Source: an uncultured Lachnospiraceae bacterium (lineage in GTDB: Bacteria; Bacillota; Clostridia; Lachnospirales; Lachnospiraceae). From it: a stretch of DNA of 43,360 bases. A program made the translations under genes and the position numbers. Location of the stretch: NCBI GenBank assembly GCA_910589635.1, contig CAJUTD010000003.1, positions 5,598-48,957 of the forward strand, read 5' to 3'. Positions within the stretch are counted from its first letter, which is position 1. Every line of letters starts with the position of its first letter. The notes under the pieces were generated by a model, which saw only the letters and a list, made by a program, of their open reading frames with translations, had not been told where the DNA came from and made no database searches. Below, in pieces: positions 40,549-43,360 of the stretch.

Positions 40549-41273
40549 GAAAAGAGGAATTTATGAAGCAGTTGGAAACGCTGCTGGCAGACATATCAGA
40601 GGAAGAGAGGCGCGAAGCGTTATCTTATTATTGGAGTTATTTTGAGGACGCAGGGGAGGAAAATGAAGAACGCATTCTCCGGGAGCTGGAATCGCCAGAG
40701 AAGGTGGCGGCGACGATTAAGGCTGATTTGAAGATGGATCAGGGAACGGATTCAGCAGCTTACACCGAGCGTGGCTTTGAAGATATGCGGTTTGAGGAGA
40801 ACCACCAGGAGATAGACATTAAGGAGAAGCCGGTTCAGGAACAAGAAAGCCGCTGGGAGCAGGCGAAGCAGAAGTTCAGCAAAGGGAAAGACAGCGAGGA
40901 TGAGAACCGCACGTTAAAGATGGTGCTGATTGTGATTGCGGTTGTGTTAACAAGCCCGATTTGGTTAAGTCTTTTGAGTGGAGCAGTGTCCATTATTGCG
41001 GGGCTCTTTGGAGTAGTAGTAGGTTTTATTGGAGTAGCTTTTGCACTTTATATTTCTGGCGGCGTGCTGTTTGGAATGGCAATTGCAGAGTTTGCAATTG
41101 GCAGTATTGCGACAGGATTTGCATTGCTGGGTGCGTCGCTTTTACTTTGGGCGTTTGCGATACTGATAACAGCTTTTTGTGTATGGATTTGTGGGAAAGG
41201 CATTCCGTGGCTTTGGCGGGCGCTCGTTAAGCTGTGGAAAGAAATATTTCCGGGAAAGGAGCGGGCGGTATGA
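40545..41273 (+). CDS. DUF1700 family membrane protein
   Basis: The 242-residue protein opens MRKEEFMKQLETLLADISEEERREALSYYWSYFEDAGEENEE, the diagnostic DUF1700 helical domain. A charged linker (about 70-120) follows. Then come four hydrophobic segments between about 125 and 225 (including VLTSPIWLSLLSGAVSIIAG and FALLGASLLLWAFAILITAF) and a short basic tail. It likely works with PadR and the DUF4097 protein in one regulatory unit. Its start overlaps the padR stop, and its stop overlaps the next start (ATGA). Function is not known. Confidence 0.92.
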   Translation: MRKEEFMKQLETLLADISEEERREALSYYWSYFEDAGEENEERILRELESPEKVAATIKADLKMDQGTDSAAYTERGFEDMRFEENHQEIDIKEKPVQEQESRWEQAKQKFSKGKDSEDENRTLKMVLIVIAVVLTSPIWLSLLSGAVSIIAGLFGVVVGFIGVAFALYISGGVLFGMAIAEFAIGSIATGFALLGASLLLWAFAILITAFCVWICGKGIPWLWRALVKLWKEIFPGKERAV

Positions 41274-42238
41274 AGCATTTCATAAAATTTGCATTGATTT
41301 TATCGTTAGTATTAGTAATACTTGGCAGCGTATTTTGCACGGTCAGTTTTGGCATAGGGTTTAATTACAGAGATTTTTGGGAAGATGTGAGAGATGGAGC
41401 GTATAGCTTTGGCCCGATATCTGAGGTAGGGGACGCCATTTGGCGCAATGGAGACAACTGGCACGATGACGGCATTAATTGGAAAAGTGCATCGACAAAA
41501 GAGTATGCGTTTAAATGGAATGGTAAAGGTGGTGAACGCATTACCGGGCTGGATTTGGATGTCTATTACGGAAAAGTAAGGCTGGAAGAGTGTGATGGCG
41601 ATGAAGTCCAGGTGCTTGTGGAGTACCGCAAGAAGAACCATCTGCGTATGGTGGAGGCATTTAATGACGGCGGTACTTTGAAAATCCAGGAGACGGGGAG
41701 TAAACGCAGTAGGAATAATGACAGCACGAGAATTACAATCTGCATCCCGGCAGAAATGATGGAAGAGGAAAACATGTTGGAAGCGATTTCCTTACAGCAG
41801 GATGCGGGCGCGATTTATACGGATATGCCGCTGAAAGCAGAGAAAATCAGTATAAATGTCAATGCAGGAGAGTGTTTGGCGTATGAGAAACTGACTGCAC
41901 TGGCCGAATTCAGAGTCGATGTAGGTGCGGGGCAAATTGATTTGGAAGCGATCGCAGCGCCTGAGGTATTTTTGAACGCCGATGTAGGGCAGATCGATAC
42001 GGAAACAATTACGGCAGACAATCTGTATATAGACTGTGGGATCGGTTCCATAGACGCGCAAGTATGCGGTAAGGAACAGGATTATAATTATGAGATTTCC
42101 TGTAATATGGGAGAGGTGTCAATCGGTGACCATGATTTTCATGCGATTGGCGCCAACAAAAAAATAGATAATTCTGTGGATAAAACGATGCAGATTGATT
42201 GCAATATCGGTGAGGTGGACGTTTCTTTTGACGATTAA
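41270..42238 (+). CDS. DUF4097-family beta-helix membrane-anchored protein
   Basis: The 322-residue protein has one N-terminal membrane segment (about 6-30). A long beta-rich domain (about 90-322) built of repeated short strands of the DUF4097 adhesin-like type follows. The repeats include ISINVNAGECLAYEKL, FRVDVGAGQIDLEAI, FLNADVGQIDTETI and YIDCGIGSIDAQV, a right-handed helix pattern of about 20 residues with an Asp/Asn-Gly-x-Ile turn. AAAGGAG sets ATG 41270. It is exposed outside the membrane and may sense or shield the envelope; role unknown. Confidence 0.88.
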   Translation: MKHFIKFALILSLVLVILGSVFCTVSFGIGFNYRDFWEDVRDGAYSFGPISEVGDAIWRNGDNWHDDGINWKSASTKEYAFKWNGKGGERITGLDLDVYYGKVRLEECDGDEVQVLVEYRKKNHLRMVEAFNDGGTLKIQETGSKRSRNNDSTRITICIPAEMMEEENMLEAISLQQDAGAIYTDMPLKAEKISINVNAGECLAYEKLTALAEFRVDVGAGQIDLEAIAAPEVFLNADVGQIDTETITADNLYIDCGIGSIDAQVCGKEQDYNYEISCNMGEVSIGDHDFHAIGANKKIDNSVDKTMQIDCNIGEVDVSFDD

Positions 42239-42308
42239 ATACGAATGGTTCACAATCCTATGGGAATGAAACGTGATTGACAATTAAATTGGCATTACAA
42301 CATAAACC

Positions 42309-42351
42309 GCCGCAACAACAAAGTCATTTTATGCAGCCTTGTTGTTGCGGC
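42309..42351. terminator. Long perfect hairpin between convergent genes
   Basis: GCCGCAACAACAA (42309-42321) and TTGTTGTTGCGGC (42339-42351) form a perfect 13-pair stem with a 17-base loop. It probably terminates both the DUF4097 operon and the converging YbjQ gene, although the flanking T-runs are modest. Confidence 0.75.
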
Positions 42352-42387
42352 AGCTTTGATTAATAATTTTCGTATATGAAATGTTGT

Positions 42388-43360
42388 TTAAGCATTTTCT
42401 GACGAAAAGTAATTCCGAACCTCCTCTATACAGGAGTCTTTTAGATTTCCATACATACGCTCTAAATTTGCCTGTGACTGAACGATCTTGAGCAGTTCTG
42501 GATGCATACAGTTATATTTTTCGTGGACTTCCTGCGTGTGTTTCATGATTTCTGCCGCTGAGGACAGGGAGGAAATGTTCGCCAGATATTTTTCCACGTT
42601 AAGTCCCTGTGAAGCGGCCTCTAAAATATCCCGTTCTCTTTTTTGAGCCCAGGGAAGGTTATTATCGTCAACATTAATAATTTTGCCATCTGCAATGTAT
42701 TTGCGGATAATTACTTGGGATGATTTGGCGAGGGGAATTATTTCTGTGGGAATCCGGCAGGGGGCAGGTGAACTCATCCGGGAAGCGTCGTTAGATATTT
42801 CCTTGAAACCCACAAACCCGATATTCTGGAAGTTAAACGTATCTTCAAAGACGGTCGTAAGCCGTATGTCAGCGCTGACGGCAGTAACGGCGCCTTGCGG
42901 ATCGCCGGAAAGTATGATGGAAAAGGCTTGCTCACCATTTGAGGATGAAATATACAGCGTTGACGCGCGGAACGATAAGTCAGGATTGTAGTTGTCAACA
43001 TCGACTTGCAGCGAAGAGGGAATCTGTGTTTTGAGGGGTTCGATTCGGACGGCTGTGCCGTTGGCAATTACGCCAATGATATCGGAACTGAAAGTTGTGT
43101 AGTCAACGTCTATTCCAATGATTGCGTTTGCGCCTAAATGTTTCGCGTTGTTACAGAGTTCGTTCACCGCGCTCTGTTTAGCGCTGCCAAGTTTTCCCTC
43201 GTAGGAACTGCTGTTTGCGCCTAAAAGGTCGGAAATGCCAGCCTCCAATGAACTGAGAAATCCAGTGCCTAACACGCATTCCCCGGTACAGAATCCAAGG
43301 TAATCCGTGATAACATAATTTTCAAAATTGTAGCCCGAGGTTATCTTAAGTTCTTTTTTT
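42388..43360 (-). CDS. YbjQ-domain (DUF74) protein, N-terminus outside window
   Basis: The frame is open to the right edge, beyond the internal GTG at 43275. The residues before it (KKELKITSGYNFENYVITDY, then LGFCTGECV) are the normal YbjQ start, so the gene is partial rather than starting inside. The YbjQ fold continues with LGTGFLSSLEAGISDLLGANS, AVNELCNNAKHLGANAIIGIDVDY and IGVIANGTAVRIEPL. About 200 more residues follow: a beta-rich region, then a helical tail (about 225-320) with no recognised domain. YbjQ proteins form pentamers; the function is unknown. The long extension is more than the usual 105-residue family member. Confidence 0.85.
   Translation of the reverse strand, partial: KKELKITSGYNFENYVITDYLGFCTGECVLGTGFLSSLEAGISDLLGANSSSYEGKLGSAKQSAVNELCNNAKHLGANAIIGIDVDYTTFSSDIIGVIANGTAVRIEPLKTQIPSSLQVDVDNYNPDLSFRASTLYISSSNGEQAFSIILSGDPQGAVTAVSADIRLTTVFEDTFNFQNIGFVGFKEISNDASRMSSPAPCRIPTEIIPLAKSSQVIIRKYIADGKIINVDDNNLPWAQKRERDILEAASQGLNVEKYLANISSLSSAAEIMKHTQEVHEKYNCMHPELLKIVQSQANLERMYGNLKDSCIEEVRNYFSSENA

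Noticed and set aside
1..43360. CRISPR array, prophage or tRNA genes
   Set aside because: No regularly spaced repeats, phage structural genes or cloverleaf sequences were recognised by eye on either strand.

Overview
The window looks like chromosomal DNA of a motile, anaerobic Firmicute of the Lachnospiraceae type. The evidence is dense AGGAGG-type ribosome sites, sigma-A-like promoters, Gram-positive lipoprotein signals, a flagellin, soluble chemoreceptors, and DUF1002, DUF1700/DUF4097 and DUF5685-like families common in that group. No rRNA, tRNA, CRISPR array, phage or integrase gene was recognised. Assignments come from reading motifs, not from database searches.

Layout. 1-4.6 kb: the tail of a response regulator; a peptide-sensing type module (OmpR regulator, ABC-2 transporter pair, single-TM kinase); and an alkyltransferase-like protein without the catalytic cysteine. 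4.9-7.7 kb: a tightly coupled three-gene envelope operon (GT2 glycosyltransferase, permuted NlpC/P60-like enzyme, MprF-type integral membrane protein). 7.8-19.8 kb: pncB, an extracytoplasmic trigger-factor-like lipoprotein, asnS, a LamG surface protein, divergent DHH phosphoesterase and recJ, a small soluble MCP-like protein, an alpha/beta hydrolase and a DUF1002 exported protein.

20.0-27.8 kb: a complete phosphate operon, pstS-pstC-pstA-pstB-phoU-phoP-phoR, behind Pho-box-like repeats. It ends in a sensorless hybrid kinase and carries a small ORF between pstS and pstC. 28.1-32.0 kb is more accessory: flagellin, a GNAT acetyltransferase fused at its 3' end to a decapitated chloramphenicol-acetyltransferase-like gene, a RelBE/ParDE-type toxin-antitoxin pair and a membrane protein of unknown function.

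32.1-43.4 kb: a methyltransferase with an unusual repeat-containing leader, hslO, nadE, a 175-bp MITE-like element with 14-bp inverted ends and 8-bp target duplications, a DUF5685-like/J-domain pair, a flavodoxin, a CZB-type soluble chemoreceptor, a PadR-DUF1700-DUF4097 operon, and a YbjQ-domain gene running off the right edge.

The most interesting items are the MITE sitting on a Shine-Dalgarno sequence, the paired aspartate motifs in the DUF5685-like protein (a possible isoprenoid-synthase-like fold) next to a cysteine-rich J protein, the methyltransferase leader with three SD copies and one anti-SD, the hybrid kinase appended to the pho operon, and the GNAT/CAT deletion fusion.
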